Made by a program: the position numbers and the translations under genes
The notes under the pieces: generated by a model
What the model saw: only the letters and a program-made list of their open reading frames with translations
The model's database searches: none
Told to the model about the DNA's origin: nothing
Shown here: piece by piece, positions 17,404-26,017 of the stretch
Layout of the letters: every line of letters begins with the position of its first letter
Position numbering within the stretch: position 1 is the first letter of the stretch
NCBI GenBank assembly: GCA_016649785.1
Contig: JAENXB010000006.1
Coordinates: forward strand, 1-26,865
Reading direction: 5' to 3'
Length of the DNA: 26,865 nucleotides
Source: Flavobacteriaceae bacterium
GTDB lineage: Bacteria > Bacteroidota > Bacteroidia > Flavobacteriales > Flavobacteriaceae

Positions 17404-17526
17404 GACTTATAGTTTAAATTTAGTTTTGACCTCAAAATGCCTACACCTTTGATCTTTTCAATTGAAAATGCACGTTTAATAGGGTGAATTAGTTTAAAGA
17501 ATCCAATCCTAAATTTCAGTCCACTT

Positions 17527-19221
17527 TTACTGTTTGATAATTTCTTTAGAGCTTTCTGTTTCTATAAATTGACAATATCTTTGATACCGCTGATAACGGA
17601 GATTGTAGATCCTGTTATTTTCCATATCAGGCACAAATTCATCGGAAAAACCCTGGCCCATATTTTCCATGGCTTCCTCCACTTTTGAATAAACACCTGC
17701 AACAGTTGCTGCAAACATCGACGCTCCAAGAGCGCACGTTTGGTCAGAGTTGTGAACCATAATTTTCATCCCAGTCACATCGGCCATCATTTGCATAATA
17801 AAGGTGGCTTTTTTTGCTACGCCCCCAATCCCTATTAATCCCTTTATAGGAATTCCTTCTTCTTCAAACCGTTCTATTATTTTTTTCGAACCAAAGCAAG
17901 TTGCCTCAACCAAACTCCTGAATACTTTTGGAGCGCTACTGCCCAAAGTTAAATCAAGGATTGCTCCTTTTAAAAGCTGATTCGCATCCGGAGTTCTTCT
18001 TCCATTCATCCAATCTATTGCTATTTCTGCATTTTCATCAAGTGGTAGCAGTGCAGCTTCGTTGCTTAATTTATAGAGAATCTGATCATTAAGTTCCTTC
18101 TGGAGTTTGAATGCAGTTTCATTATCAATGATGGAGGATTCAGTGAGCATAATTTTGATCGGCCATGTAATCAGATTCTTAAACCAGTCATAAATATCTC
18201 CAAATGCCGATTGTCCGGCCTCCATTCCTAACATTCCTGGAATAATTGAACCAACCACTTGTCCACAAATCCCTTTTACCAGCAACCCATCAACTGTGGA
18301 GGTTGGTGCCACCATCATATCACAGGTTGATGTACCCATTATCTTGCTTAGATAAAAAGGTTTAATTTGCCCACCTACTGCACCCATATGTGCATCTAAA
18401 GCTCCGACTCCCACAGAAACTTCGCCCGACAATCCTAATTTATCTGCCCATTCCTGGCTCAGTTTTCCTGCAGATTCTTCTGAAGAAAATGTCCGATCCG
18501 GGAATCTTTTCCGGAAACCTGCTAATAAAGGATCCAGCTCAGAAAAAAACTCTTCCGGTGGAACACCTCCAAATTCTTCGGCCCATAAAGCTTTGTGCCC
18601 TGCAGCACAAACACTCCTTTTCATTTGTGAAACATCTGCTCCACCAGTTAACAAATAAGGCATCCAATCGCAATGCTCTACCCAGGTATAACAAGCCTTT
18701 TCCACTTTAGGATCCGCCCTGAAAGCATACAGCAGTTTTGCCCAAAACCACTCTGAGGAATAAATTCCTCCTACATACTTTAAATAATTTGTATCAAATC
18801 TCTCAGCAAGCCGATTGATTTCTTCAGCCTCTTTTACCGCAGAATGATCTTTCCATAAGAAAAACATCGCATTTGGATTATCTTCAAATTCAGGATGCAG
18901 GGCAAGAGGGATTCCCTTTTTATCCACCGCGACGGGAGTAGACCCGGTAGTGTCTATGGAAATAGCCCTTATATTGGCTTGAACCTCTGAATTAATTTGA
19001 GATAATAAATCCTTCACACCGTGTTCCAAACCTTCAATATAATCGAGAGGATGTTGTCTAAACTGATTTTTTGATGCATCACAATACAGGCCTTCTTTCC
19101 ATCGGGGATAAAAGAATTCTGATGAAGCCATTTCTTCTCCTGAATGTGCATTAACAAGAATGGACCTTACAGAGCTTGTGCCGAAATCTATTCCTATAAC
19201 ATAATCCTTAGTAGTATTCAT
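17527..19221 (-). CDS. araB: AraB-type ribulokinase (predicted D-ribulokinase), 564 aa
   Basis: FGGY-family sugar kinase that matches E. coli AraB along its whole length: IGIDFGTSSVRS (phosphate-binding loop), YPRWKEGLYCDASKNQFRQH, SIDTTGSTPVAVD, NPNAMFFLWKDHSAV, GGIYSSEWFWAKLL, AGHKALW, MGTSTCD, VKGICGQVVGS, GMEAGQSAFGDIYDWF and NGRRTPDANQ. It is cytoplasmic. AraB enzymes phosphorylate both L- and D-ribulose. As no AraA isomerase or AraD epimerase is present and a FucI isomerase is, D-ribulose to D-ribulose 5-phosphate is the probable reaction. I chose the ATG at 19219-19221; an in-frame TTG at 19255-19257 would add 12 residues with no match to AraB. The gene starts 43 bp after fucP. Confidence 0.95.
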   Translation of the reverse strand: MNTTKDYVIGIDFGTSSVRSILVNAHSGEEMASSEFFYPRWKEGLYCDASKNQFRQHPLDYIEGLEHGVKDLLSQINSEVQANIRAISIDTTGSTPVAVDKKGIPLALHPEFEDNPNAMFFLWKDHSAVKEAEEINRLAERFDTNYLKYVGGIYSSEWFWAKLLYAFRADPKVEKACYTWVEHCDWMPYLLTGGADVSQMKRSVCAAGHKALWAEEFGGVPPEEFFSELDPLLAGFRKRFPDRTFSSEESAGKLSQEWADKLGLSGEVSVGVGALDAHMGAVGGQIKPFYLSKIMGTSTCDMMVAPTSTVDGLLVKGICGQVVGSIIPGMLGMEAGQSAFGDIYDWFKNLITWPIKIMLTESSIIDNETAFKLQKELNDQILYKLSNEAALLPLDENAEIAIDWMNGRRTPDANQLLKGAILDLTLGSSAPKVFRSLVEATCFGSKKIIERFEEEGIPIKGLIGIGGVAKKATFIMQMMADVTGMKIMVHNSDQTCALGASMFAATVAGVYSKVEEAMENMGQGFSDEFVPDMENNRIYNLRYQRYQRYCQFIETESSKEIIKQ

Positions 19222-19264
19222 TGAATGTAATTGATAATTAATTCTAATTTTTGTCAACGAAATA

Positions 19265-20569
19265 TTAAATGGTAGCTACAGGTGTTGCAACCTGCTTAAT
19301 AGGCTCAATTTTCTTTTGAATAATTGCATAAATGGCAACTACCACAAAACATGCAAATGGAACATAAAAAGATAAATGGATACTTTGGGTAAGATCAGAA
19401 ATCTGACCCTGAACCGCAGTTAAAACCGCTCCTCCTAAAATCGCCATTATTAGTCCTGAACCGCCTATTTTGGTATCCCGACCTAACTTACTCATTCCTA
19501 ATCCGTATATTGTAGGGAACATTAAAGACATAAAGCCCGAGATTATCACTAATGCAACTACTCCTATATAACCCCCAGAATATATTACAATCAAAGTACA
19601 TATAGCCCCGCATACGGCACTTAAAAAAAGGAGATTCCGTGGGCTAAAATATTTCATTAAACCTGTAAAAATAAACCGGGATACAGAAAATAAAATTATA
19701 GATCCTAAATAATAAGTCGAGGCATTGTCCTCATTCATACTCAATTCCTGCATCACATATCTTATGGTATACGACCATACCCCAATTTGTGCACCCATAT
19801 AAAAAAATTGAGCTATAACAGACCAACGATAGTTTGGATTTTTTACCAGTCTTTTAAGGCTGGACCCCAATTGGAGACCATTAGTTTTATCTGAGGTTTC
19901 AGGCATTTTGGTAAACTTTACCAAAAGCCATATCACCAATAAAATCCCTGCTACTCCCACATAAGTTCCCATCACAGAAGTTAGTTCGTCAGTCTGGATT
20001 GCCTGTAAATTTTCAGGTAACATTCCTGCACGTTCTTCCGCACTTGATAAATTCAAGTTAGAAAGTATAAAAATCTTGCTCAGCAACACTCCAGTTATCG
20101 ATCCGATAGGATTGAAAGACTGGGCCAAATTTAATCGCCTTGTCCCGGTTTCCTCGGGTCCCATAGCTATAATATATGGATTTGCAGCGGTTTCTAAAAT
20201 TGATAATCCTCCGGCCAGGATAAACAGGGCAGCTAAAAAATGCCCATATTCCATGGTAATACTGGCAGGATAAAAAAGCAAAGATCCAAGGATAAACATT
20301 CCCAAACCTGTCAATACCCCAGATTTATAGGAATACCTCTTAATGAGTATAGCGGCGGGCAAAGCAAGTAGAAAATAGGAACCATAAAAGGCCATTTGAA
20401 TCCAGGAGGTCTGGAAATCAGTCATGCTCATGATTCTTTTAAAAGCCGCCAATAAAGTATCTGTCATGTTGTTGGCCAATCCCCACAAAAAGAAAAGGCT
20501 GGTAACAAGTATAAAAGGCCAGGTATTCCCTGGTTGTATCAAAGAAATTTTTGATGCTTTGTTTTTCAT
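19265..20569 (-). CDS. fucP: FucP-type sugar:H+ symporter (MFS), 434 aa
   Basis: Inner-membrane major-facilitator protein with 12 predicted hydrophobic segments. It matches FucP: FFLWGLANNMTDTLLAAFK, IQMAFYGSYFLLALPA, LIKRYSYKSGVLTGLG, LETAANPYI, GPEETGTRRLNLAQSFNPIG. The two acidic residues essential in E. coli FucP, Asp46 and Glu135, correspond to Asp37 in NNMTD and Glu126 in LETAANP. FucP carries L-fucose and, since D-arabinose has the same configuration at the relevant carbons, also D-arabinose. It lies between the isomerase (69 bp upstream) and the kinase genes. Here it would import the monosaccharide released in the periplasm by the GH172/GH116 enzymes. Confidence 0.93.
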   Translation of the reverse strand: MKNKASKISLIQPGNTWPFILVTSLFFLWGLANNMTDTLLAAFKRIMSMTDFQTSWIQMAFYGSYFLLALPAAILIKRYSYKSGVLTGLGMFILGSLLFYPASITMEYGHFLAALFILAGGLSILETAANPYIIAMGPEETGTRRLNLAQSFNPIGSITGVLLSKIFILSNLNLSSAEERAGMLPENLQAIQTDELTSVMGTYVGVAGILLVIWLLVKFTKMPETSDKTNGLQLGSSLKRLVKNPNYRWSVIAQFFYMGAQIGVWSYTIRYVMQELSMNEDNASTYYLGSIILFSVSRFIFTGLMKYFSPRNLLFLSAVCGAICTLIVIYSGGYIGVVALVIISGFMSLMFPTIYGLGMSKLGRDTKIGGSGLIMAILGGAVLTAVQGQISDLTQSIHLSFYVPFACFVVVAIYAIIQKKIEPIKQVATPVATI

Positions 20570-20638
20570 TTAATTACAATTTTAAACCCCATTGTTATAC
20601 GATCCATTATTAAAGTAAATCTTGATAAATTTTGAATA

Positions 20639-22411
20639 TTATTTATAAAGTGGCCCGTAATTTTCACAGGCCCGATAATCCGAACCTTCTTTATCCATTC
20701 CAAAAGAATTCCAGGCAGTTGGCCTGAAAACTTTATCTTTTTCAACATTGTGCATACTTACCGGAATTCTAAGCATAGAGGCTAAGGTAATGAGGTCCTT
20801 TCCAATATGTGAATAACTAATGGCCCCGTGATTCGCACCCCAGTTACTCATTACCGAATAAACATCAGAAAAAGCTACATCATTAGTTAGGCGGGGCACA
20901 AACCATGTGGTTGGCCAGGTACGATCGGTTCTTTCATCAAGGATTTTATGAACTTTTCCGGGCAAATCTATAGTCCATCCTTCAGCGATTTGAAGCGTAG
21001 GTCCAATCCCCTTTACTAAATTTATCCTACACATAGTTACCGGCATTCCACCTTTTGTCAGGAAACCGGAAGAATACCCCCCACCCCTAAAGTATCCCAG
21101 ACTGGCTGGATACCAGGTTGTTGCATCTAGGCATTCCTGTTTTTCTTCTTCAGAAATTTCCCAATGAGGTTTCATTACTGGTTTACCATCTCTGGTTTGC
21201 CTTCCTGTTCCATCTAAGGTAGCGGAGCCGGAATTGAGTAAGTGGATAAATCCGTTTTCGGCCTGACCTTCAGGTTTCCATCCAGTCACCCTTTCTACCG
21301 CCTCAGGACTCCAATAAGTCCTTACATCGGCAAAAATTTGTGCTGTATTGGTAAGAAGAAAATTGAACAACATGGAGACTCCGTTTAAGGCATCATTTTC
21401 GGTAGCCACCATAAAAGGAGAGCGTATCCCGTTCCAGTCAAATGAGGAATTGAGAATAGCTTCTGAAAAATCCCCATTGGGCAAAAAATCGGTCCATTGA
21501 CGCTGCCCCTGGAAACCTGAAACAATGGCCTCATGACCAAAAGATTCTTCCCCATATCCAATTTCTTCAAGTTTGGGATTTCCCTGCATCAAATCGCGGA
21601 TAATAAGTGTCATTTTGACTACAAACTCCCAGTCTTTATCTTTTTGTTCCCGAGAGCTCTTCTTTTCCTCAGCATTAAAGTCTTCCCCTTCTTTACAATT
21701 ATTTTTAGTCCAGGCCAATGCTTTTTTAAATTCCTCTTTATCAAAAATACCTTTTTCAATTCTTCGAAGCACCTCAGTGGAATCCACATATTCGTTCCGC
21801 ATTCCCAAGAAAGACTGAAAAAAATCCGGGTCAACTGCAGAACCGGAAATTCCCATCGAAACACTCCCGATAGCGAGATATGATTTACCGCGCATCAAAG
21901 CCACTGCAATCCCGGCTCTTGCAAAACTCAATAGTTTTTCTTTTACATCCCCTGTTATTTCCCGATCATTTAAATCTTGGACGTCCTGTCCATATATACC
22001 AAATGCAGGTAGCCCTTTTTGATTATGAGCTGCTAGGGTAGCAGCCAAATAAACCCCTCCCGGCCTTTCTGTGCCATTATAACCCCAAATCCCTTTTGGA
22101 ATGTGTGGATCAAAATCCATTGTTTCTGTACCATAGGCCCAACATGGGGTTACAGAGAGTGAAACACCAACATTTTCTAATTTAAATTTTTCTTCGCAAT
22201 TCACAGCTTCTTTAACTCCCCCAATGCAGGAATCTGCGATTACACATTCAACTGGGGCTCCATCTGGGTATTTTAATTCTTTCATGAATAACTCAGCCAC
22301 TGTCCGGGCCATATCCATAGTTTTTTCTTCCAGTGATTCCCTTACACCGCCTAACCTTCCATCAATAATGGGACGAATTCCAATTCTAGGATATTTGCTA
22401 ATTTTCAACAT
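20639..22411 (-). CDS. fucI: L-fucose isomerase / D-arabinose isomerase, 590 aa
   Basis: Full-length match to FucI (591 aa in E. coli): PRIGIRPIIDGRLGGVRESL, ADSCIGGVKEA, TPCWAYGTETMD, GIWGYNGTERPGGVYLAA, GSVSMGISGSAVD, and the Mn2+ ligands Glu338 (VATENDALNG), Asp362 (FADVRTYWSPE) and His528 (NWGANHGA). The cytoplasmic hexameric enzyme interconverts L-fucose/L-fuculose and D-arabinose/D-ribulose. I use the ATG at 22409-22411; a TTG two codons upstream (22415-22417) is less likely. It starts 18 bp after the lipoprotein gene and precedes fucP by 69 bp. No fuculokinase or fuculose-phosphate aldolase follows; an AraB-type kinase does. This points to D-arabinose as the physiological substrate. 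Confidence 0.95.
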   Translation of the reverse strand: MLKISKYPRIGIRPIIDGRLGGVRESLEEKTMDMARTVAELFMKELKYPDGAPVECVIADSCIGGVKEAVNCEEKFKLENVGVSLSVTPCWAYGTETMDFDPHIPKGIWGYNGTERPGGVYLAATLAAHNQKGLPAFGIYGQDVQDLNDREITGDVKEKLLSFARAGIAVALMRGKSYLAIGSVSMGISGSAVDPDFFQSFLGMRNEYVDSTEVLRRIEKGIFDKEEFKKALAWTKNNCKEGEDFNAEEKKSSREQKDKDWEFVVKMTLIIRDLMQGNPKLEEIGYGEESFGHEAIVSGFQGQRQWTDFLPNGDFSEAILNSSFDWNGIRSPFMVATENDALNGVSMLFNFLLTNTAQIFADVRTYWSPEAVERVTGWKPEGQAENGFIHLLNSGSATLDGTGRQTRDGKPVMKPHWEISEEEKQECLDATTWYPASLGYFRGGGYSSGFLTKGGMPVTMCRINLVKGIGPTLQIAEGWTIDLPGKVHKILDERTDRTWPTTWFVPRLTNDVAFSDVYSVMSNWGANHGAISYSHIGKDLITLASMLRIPVSMHNVEKDKVFRPTAWNSFGMDKEGSDYRACENYGPLYK

Positions 22412-22429
22412 GTTCAAATAATTTTTTTA

Positions 22430-23665
22430 TTATTTATTTTTCTGAAATGCAGTCGTAAGATCTTCAAGATCCACATCAAGCACCTTTTTTGATATTTCAT
22501 TAAGCTGACTTTCATCCCCGGTAAAATGGAAAACACTATGTTCATGAACAAGAACTTCTCCAGGTTCTAAAAATGCTGCCGGTGATACACTTTCTATTTC
22601 ATAAAAGGGCCCCATCTGCGAACCATCTTCCAATGGACCATCATTATAGGCATTTATGGCATCTCCTTCCAACGGATCTTTCTCCGGGGTCCACTCTTGA
22701 TTTAAATAAATCGCATCATTATCAACGTCAAAAAGGGTCAACGTGAGGATTTTATTTACAGCATCATAGCTCCCTGCCATTGTTTTTGCCCTTTGTGGGG
22801 GAACCCCTAATTTTCCGCGAGAATTACCATCTGCTTTAAAAAAAAGTTTCCCATCACTATAGTGTATCCTGTCTTCAGTTATTTCACCAAAATAATCGGT
22901 GGTTGCCACTTTCCCACCGGTATCTTCTTTATAAGGAATAATAATTACTGTTTCTTCAGATGGTGTAAACATATCAAGAATCCAAATGCAAGGAGCCCCA
23001 GTTTCTTTTGTCCAGGCAGATTCTCCAATATTGGTTATAGAATTTCGGGTATTAAAACCGACCGAATTAATGTTTTCCAGGTCAATATTCAGGATATCTT
23101 CAATCTGTTGATTATCTAGGATCGTTATTTCCCTTTTGGCTTTAATTTCCAGTTGAGTACCAGAATAATTGAGCAAAGACATTTCCTTTTGCATTTCAAC
23201 TCTAGTTTTGCTTTTATTGATCACCCCCCAACTTTCAGTATCTATAGCCGCAGGGGTTTTCCAATTATCGAAAACCATTTCGTGATTTGGTTTAAAAAAA
23301 AGGGAAAATTTACTCCCTTCAGGACCCAACCAAAACCTGTTTTCCCCTCCGTATGCATTCATGTGAGGATCTTCTTCCCCCTGAAATGCTTCGTAATTAA
23401 TCCAGCCAAAACTTGTACCCTTCAATCCTTCTGCCGAAGAGGTAAAAACCTTCGCCTGATATTTAGGGGAAACTATGACCCTGCTGCCATTTTGTTCCAA
23501 TACAATTAAATTTGTATCCTTTTTACTCAGGAAATCAAGGTCATAACCAAAACTTCCGGCTTCAAATTCCTCCTGATCCATATTTTTTTCTTTCTTTTCT
23601 TTTTCTTGTCCGCACGAAATCAGTAGCGGAACTGTTATAGCCAAAACAATTATAGATTTTCTCAT
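22430..23665 (-). CDS. lipoprotein resembling DUF6786 (mutarotase-like beta-sandwich), 411 aa
   Basis: A lipoprotein signal ends in LLISC (Cys18) followed by a charged linker rich in Lys/Glu. The mature part from ~50 is all-beta in appearance: NGSRVIVSPKYQAKVFTSSA, SFGWINYEAF, GGENRFWLGPEG and FNTRNSITNIG recall the galactose-mutarotase-like fold in which substrates sit in an open groove. Conserved-looking polar sites include NAYGGENRFW, and VHEHSVFHFTGD near the C-terminus. From memory this resembles the DUF6786 family; that name needs a profile search. It lies between a GH172 gene (20 bp) and fucI, so it is co-transcribed with the catabolic genes. Sugar-anomer conversion or glycan binding outside the cytoplasm is a guess from fold resemblance only. 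Confidence 0.75.
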   Translation of the reverse strand: MRKSIIVLAITVPLLISCGQEKEKKEKNMDQEEFEAGSFGYDLDFLSKKDTNLIVLEQNGSRVIVSPKYQAKVFTSSAEGLKGTSFGWINYEAFQGEEDPHMNAYGGENRFWLGPEGSKFSLFFKPNHEMVFDNWKTPAAIDTESWGVINKSKTRVEMQKEMSLLNYSGTQLEIKAKREITILDNQQIEDILNIDLENINSVGFNTRNSITNIGESAWTKETGAPCIWILDMFTPSEETVIIIPYKEDTGGKVATTDYFGEITEDRIHYSDGKLFFKADGNSRGKLGVPPQRAKTMAGSYDAVNKILTLTLFDVDNDAIYLNQEWTPEKDPLEGDAINAYNDGPLEDGSQMGPFYEIESVSPAAFLEPGEVLVHEHSVFHFTGDESQLNEISKKVLDVDLEDLTTAFQKNK

Positions 23666-23685
23666 AATTTAATTAAGATTAAATG

Positions 23686-24831
23686 TTAATTGACTTCCAG
23701 ATTATTTTTAGAGGGCAATTGAGGAAATGATGCATGGGGTTCTAGTTGATACCAATAAACTACGGAGCTTATATCCGATTTTTGCGGTAAATACCTACCG
23801 CCACTTCTCCAACCCAGATCCTGAATGGTTATCTTAAGGTCTTTCTCAAAACGGATAGGATCCAGAATATGCCAGCGGTAAAGTCCAAAACGCTGTTGAG
23901 AATTATAAATACCATCCGGCCTTATAACCTGATGCAAACCAGCATAAGGGGTAGAATATTCCTCGTATTGGTTTGTCTGTTTGTTTTCAAAATTATAGGA
24001 GCCCAGGAAATAATCTTCAGTTCCTGTCCCGGCAATAGTCGGAAATTTTTTATCACCGTCCATAAAAAATTTAATTTCACCTTCGCCCCACCAGCCTTTA
24101 TTATTAACCTGCCAAGCTAAATAGGTGCCTACATAATGTCCCTTACCTTTTATCCCATCAACAAGAGTGTGAATGGATCCTTCGGTAGGGTTACTTCTAC
24201 GAAACTGAGCATGAAAATAAGCAGCATCATCAGGAACTTCGGTCAATGTATAGTCTATTTGATAATATACCCTCATCTCCTGATCACTCATATTTTCCAT
24301 AGTGATCCTGCACTTTTTACGAAATGGCATTGGCCAATAAGAATTAAAGGCACTCCCAGGATTCACTGTGATGGGCTGCGAATTCAAAGGAGCGTATTCC
24401 CCCCATCCCATTCCGAAAAAGTCTCCGACCGGAACCTCAACCGAGGGCTCTTTTTCATCGTCCCAATACATACGAAGAATGGAAAACCGCCAATTACCAG
24501 TAGGGGTCATCCAAATATGTTGAATTGCACCTTCATCTGTAATTTCTGCCAGGGTAAAGGTTTCCCCTGCTTTTATTATAACTGATGGGCTGATTTTCCA
24601 ACCTTTACCCAGGTCGCGTGCAGCAGAACTTCCTGTGCCATCTCCCAATTCTGCCATTCCGCCTTTACCAGGTTGCCCGGTAAAATTTTCAGGACTTATC
24701 GATCTAGTTTGAGCGTCAGAAACACGGAATATATTACCAAGACTCAAATCCAGACCATTATTAGGGTCCTTTTGCGAGAAACAACTTACAGACCAAACAC
24801 AAATCAATAAAATAATATAAGATTTTTTCAT
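23686..24831 (-). CDS. GH172 (DUF2961) glycoside hydrolase, first gene of the regulated run (381 aa)
   Basis: The N-terminal signal has Cys17 in SVSC, which could be a poor lipobox or simply lie before Sec cleavage near FSQ. The jelly-roll landmarks are all present: GAIQHIWMTPTG, MYWDDEKEPSVEVPVGDFFG, YWPMPFRKKCRI, GIKGKGHYVGTYLAW, KGWWGEGEIKFFMDGD, IAGTGTEDYFLGSY and YWYQLEPHASFPQLPS. Glu250 (WWGEG) and Glu272 (GTGTED) lie in the family's catalytic segments. This paralogue is the one most like canonical short GH172 enzymes. It is preceded by two operator copies and a TATATTTG promoter box, so it opens the main inducible transcript. Predicted to release D-arabinofuranose in the periplasm; the substrate is inferred from context. 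Confidence 0.92.
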   Translation of the reverse strand: MKKSYIILLICVWSVSCFSQKDPNNGLDLSLGNIFRVSDAQTRSISPENFTGQPGKGGMAELGDGTGSSAARDLGKGWKISPSVIIKAGETFTLAEITDEGAIQHIWMTPTGNWRFSILRMYWDDEKEPSVEVPVGDFFGMGWGEYAPLNSQPITVNPGSAFNSYWPMPFRKKCRITMENMSDQEMRVYYQIDYTLTEVPDDAAYFHAQFRRSNPTEGSIHTLVDGIKGKGHYVGTYLAWQVNNKGWWGEGEIKFFMDGDKKFPTIAGTGTEDYFLGSYNFENKQTNQYEEYSTPYAGLHQVIRPDGIYNSQQRFGLYRWHILDPIRFEKDLKITIQDLGWRSGGRYLPQKSDISSVVYWYQLEPHASFPQLPSKNNLEVN

Positions 24832-24839
24832 AGTATAAA

Positions 24840-24853
24840 TTTAAACGATTAAA
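24840..24853. promoter_or_regulatory. LacI-type operator next to the GH172 start
   Basis: TTTAAACGATTAAA, identical to the copy at 12975-12988, lies 8 bp upstream of the GH172 start codon, within the probable transcribed leader. Binding here would act as a roadblock or help looping with the site at 24891-24906. Confidence 0.65.
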
Positions 24854-24881
24854 TGAAAGCACCAAAGCAAAAATGTTACTT

Positions 24882-24889
24882 CAAATATA
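24882..24889 (-). promoter_or_regulatory. candidate -7 promoter box of the catabolic/GH172 run
   Basis: The minus strand reads TATATTTG, matching the Bacteroidota TAnnTTTG -7 box. It lies ~50 bp upstream of the GH172 ATG and one base from the 16-bp palindrome at 24891-24906, which would occupy the spacer between the -33 and -7 elements. Confidence 0.5.
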
Positions 24890-24890
24890 T

Positions 24891-24906
24891 GTTTAATCGA
24901 TTAAAC
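24891..24906. promoter_or_regulatory. LacI-type operator, perfect 16-bp palindrome
   Basis: GTTTAATCGATTAAAC is a perfect dyad centred on CG. It shares its 14-bp core with the operator at 26018-26031 and sits immediately upstream of a TAnnTTTG box, so a bound repressor would exclude RNA polymerase. This is the strongest operator in the window. Confidence 0.75.
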
Positions 24907-24992
24907 GAAAAAACGAAATCACATTTATTTTTGTAAAATTTTTCATTCTTTTCTAAAAAAAAGTAGGAAAACTTATAAGATCTCATAGAAAA

Positions 24993-26015
24993 TTATCTCC
25001 TATCACAGGATTTTCGAACAATAAGTGTTGCATTCATTAAAATTTGTTGTTCCTCCAGTGATGGATCCGAAATTTGTTCAATAAGGATTTTTACTGCTGT
25101 TCTCCCAATCTCCAGGAGAGGTTGCTTAATATGAGTTAAAGGACAATAATAAAAATCAAAGGCTTCCCCTTCATCAAAACTAACAATTGATATATTCTGC
25201 GGCACCCTATAATTTAACTCATCCAGATATTTTAATCCATGAATAGCCAGACTGTTGGTAGTAAAAAGTATTGCCTTTACAGGGTTTTTATTCATAAGCA
25301 TTTCATCAATTGCGGTTTTAATGCCCTCTTTAATATCAAAAAAATCTATTTCTTTTACCCATTCTTTTTTCACTTCCAAACCATTTTTATGCATTGCTTC
25401 ATAATAGCCATGTATTCTCTCTTTCATATGGTGCAAAGTGGTAGAATATGCAATAACCCCTATTTTCTTATTAGCAGTTTTGACCAGGCGATCAACAGCC
25501 TCAAAAGCTGCTTTAAAATTATCAATTATCACATAATTTGTAACCAACTCAGGAAAGCATCTATCTATTAAAACAAAAGGAATATTTTGGTTTTTTAGAT
25601 ACTTTATCTGTTCCTGAGAACCTTCGGTAGGGGCTATAATAAATCCATCCACCTGCCTGTTAATAAGAAACTGAATTAAATCCCAAGATTTTTCAGCTTT
25701 CTCATCTGAACTGCCAAAAATAACAGTATAGCCTTTTTTGGAAGCTTCATCTTCAATTATTCTCGCTATATGTGCAAAAAAAGGATTTGAAATATCAGCC
25801 AGTATCAATCCTATGGTAAAAGTTTTACCGCTCTTAAGACTTTTTGCTATTTGGTTTGGTTGATAATTAAGCTCTTTGGCTGCTTTCTTCACTCTTGCAG
25901 CAACTGCCAAGCTCACTTTACTTTCCTTATCTTTAGAAAGCACATAAGATACCGTGGCAATTGAAACACCTACCTTTTTTGCTATGTCTTTTAATGAAAC
26001 TTTCTTTTTCTGCAT
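24993..26015 (-). CDS. LacI/GalR-family transcriptional regulator of the PUL (340 aa)
   Basis: Residues ~6-27 form the LacI helix-turn-helix (VSLKDIAKKVGVSIATVSYV), followed by the hinge helix region (LNYQPNQIAKSLKSGK). Residues ~62-335 are the periplasmic-binding-protein-like effector domain (GLILADISNPFFAHIARIIE, DGFIIAPTEG, ISIVSFDEGEAFDFY). It is a cytoplasmic dimer that releases DNA, or binds it, on sugar binding. It lies first on the same strand as the PUL, 161 bp before the GH172 gene. A copy of the palindrome TTTAATCGATTAAA ends 3 bases from its own start codon, indicating autoregulation, and four more copies precede the GH172 and susC units. The effector is probably D-arabinose, D-ribulose or a short D-arabinan oligosaccharide (inference). 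LacI regulators control fewer Bacteroidota PULs than hybrid two-component systems or SusR/ECF sigma systems. Confidence 0.96.
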   Translation of the reverse strand: MQKKKVSLKDIAKKVGVSIATVSYVLSKDKESKVSLAVAARVKKAAKELNYQPNQIAKSLKSGKTFTIGLILADISNPFFAHIARIIEDEASKKGYTVIFGSSDEKAEKSWDLIQFLINRQVDGFIIAPTEGSQEQIKYLKNQNIPFVLIDRCFPELVTNYVIIDNFKAAFEAVDRLVKTANKKIGVIAYSTTLHHMKERIHGYYEAMHKNGLEVKKEWVKEIDFFDIKEGIKTAIDEMLMNKNPVKAILFTTNSLAIHGLKYLDELNYRVPQNISIVSFDEGEAFDFYYCPLTHIKQPLLEIGRTAVKILIEQISDPSLEEQQILMNATLIVRKSCDRR

Positions 26016-26017
26016 TA

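Noticed and set aside
20125..20140. TTTAATCG half-site within fucP
   Set aside because: Only one half of the palindrome is present and it is inside a coding region.
17527..22411. L-fucose or fucoidan utilization locus, suggested by FucI and FucP
   Set aside because: There are no fucosidases (GH29, GH95), sulfatases, FucK or FucA. The kinase is clearly AraB-type and the hydrolases are GH172 and GH116.
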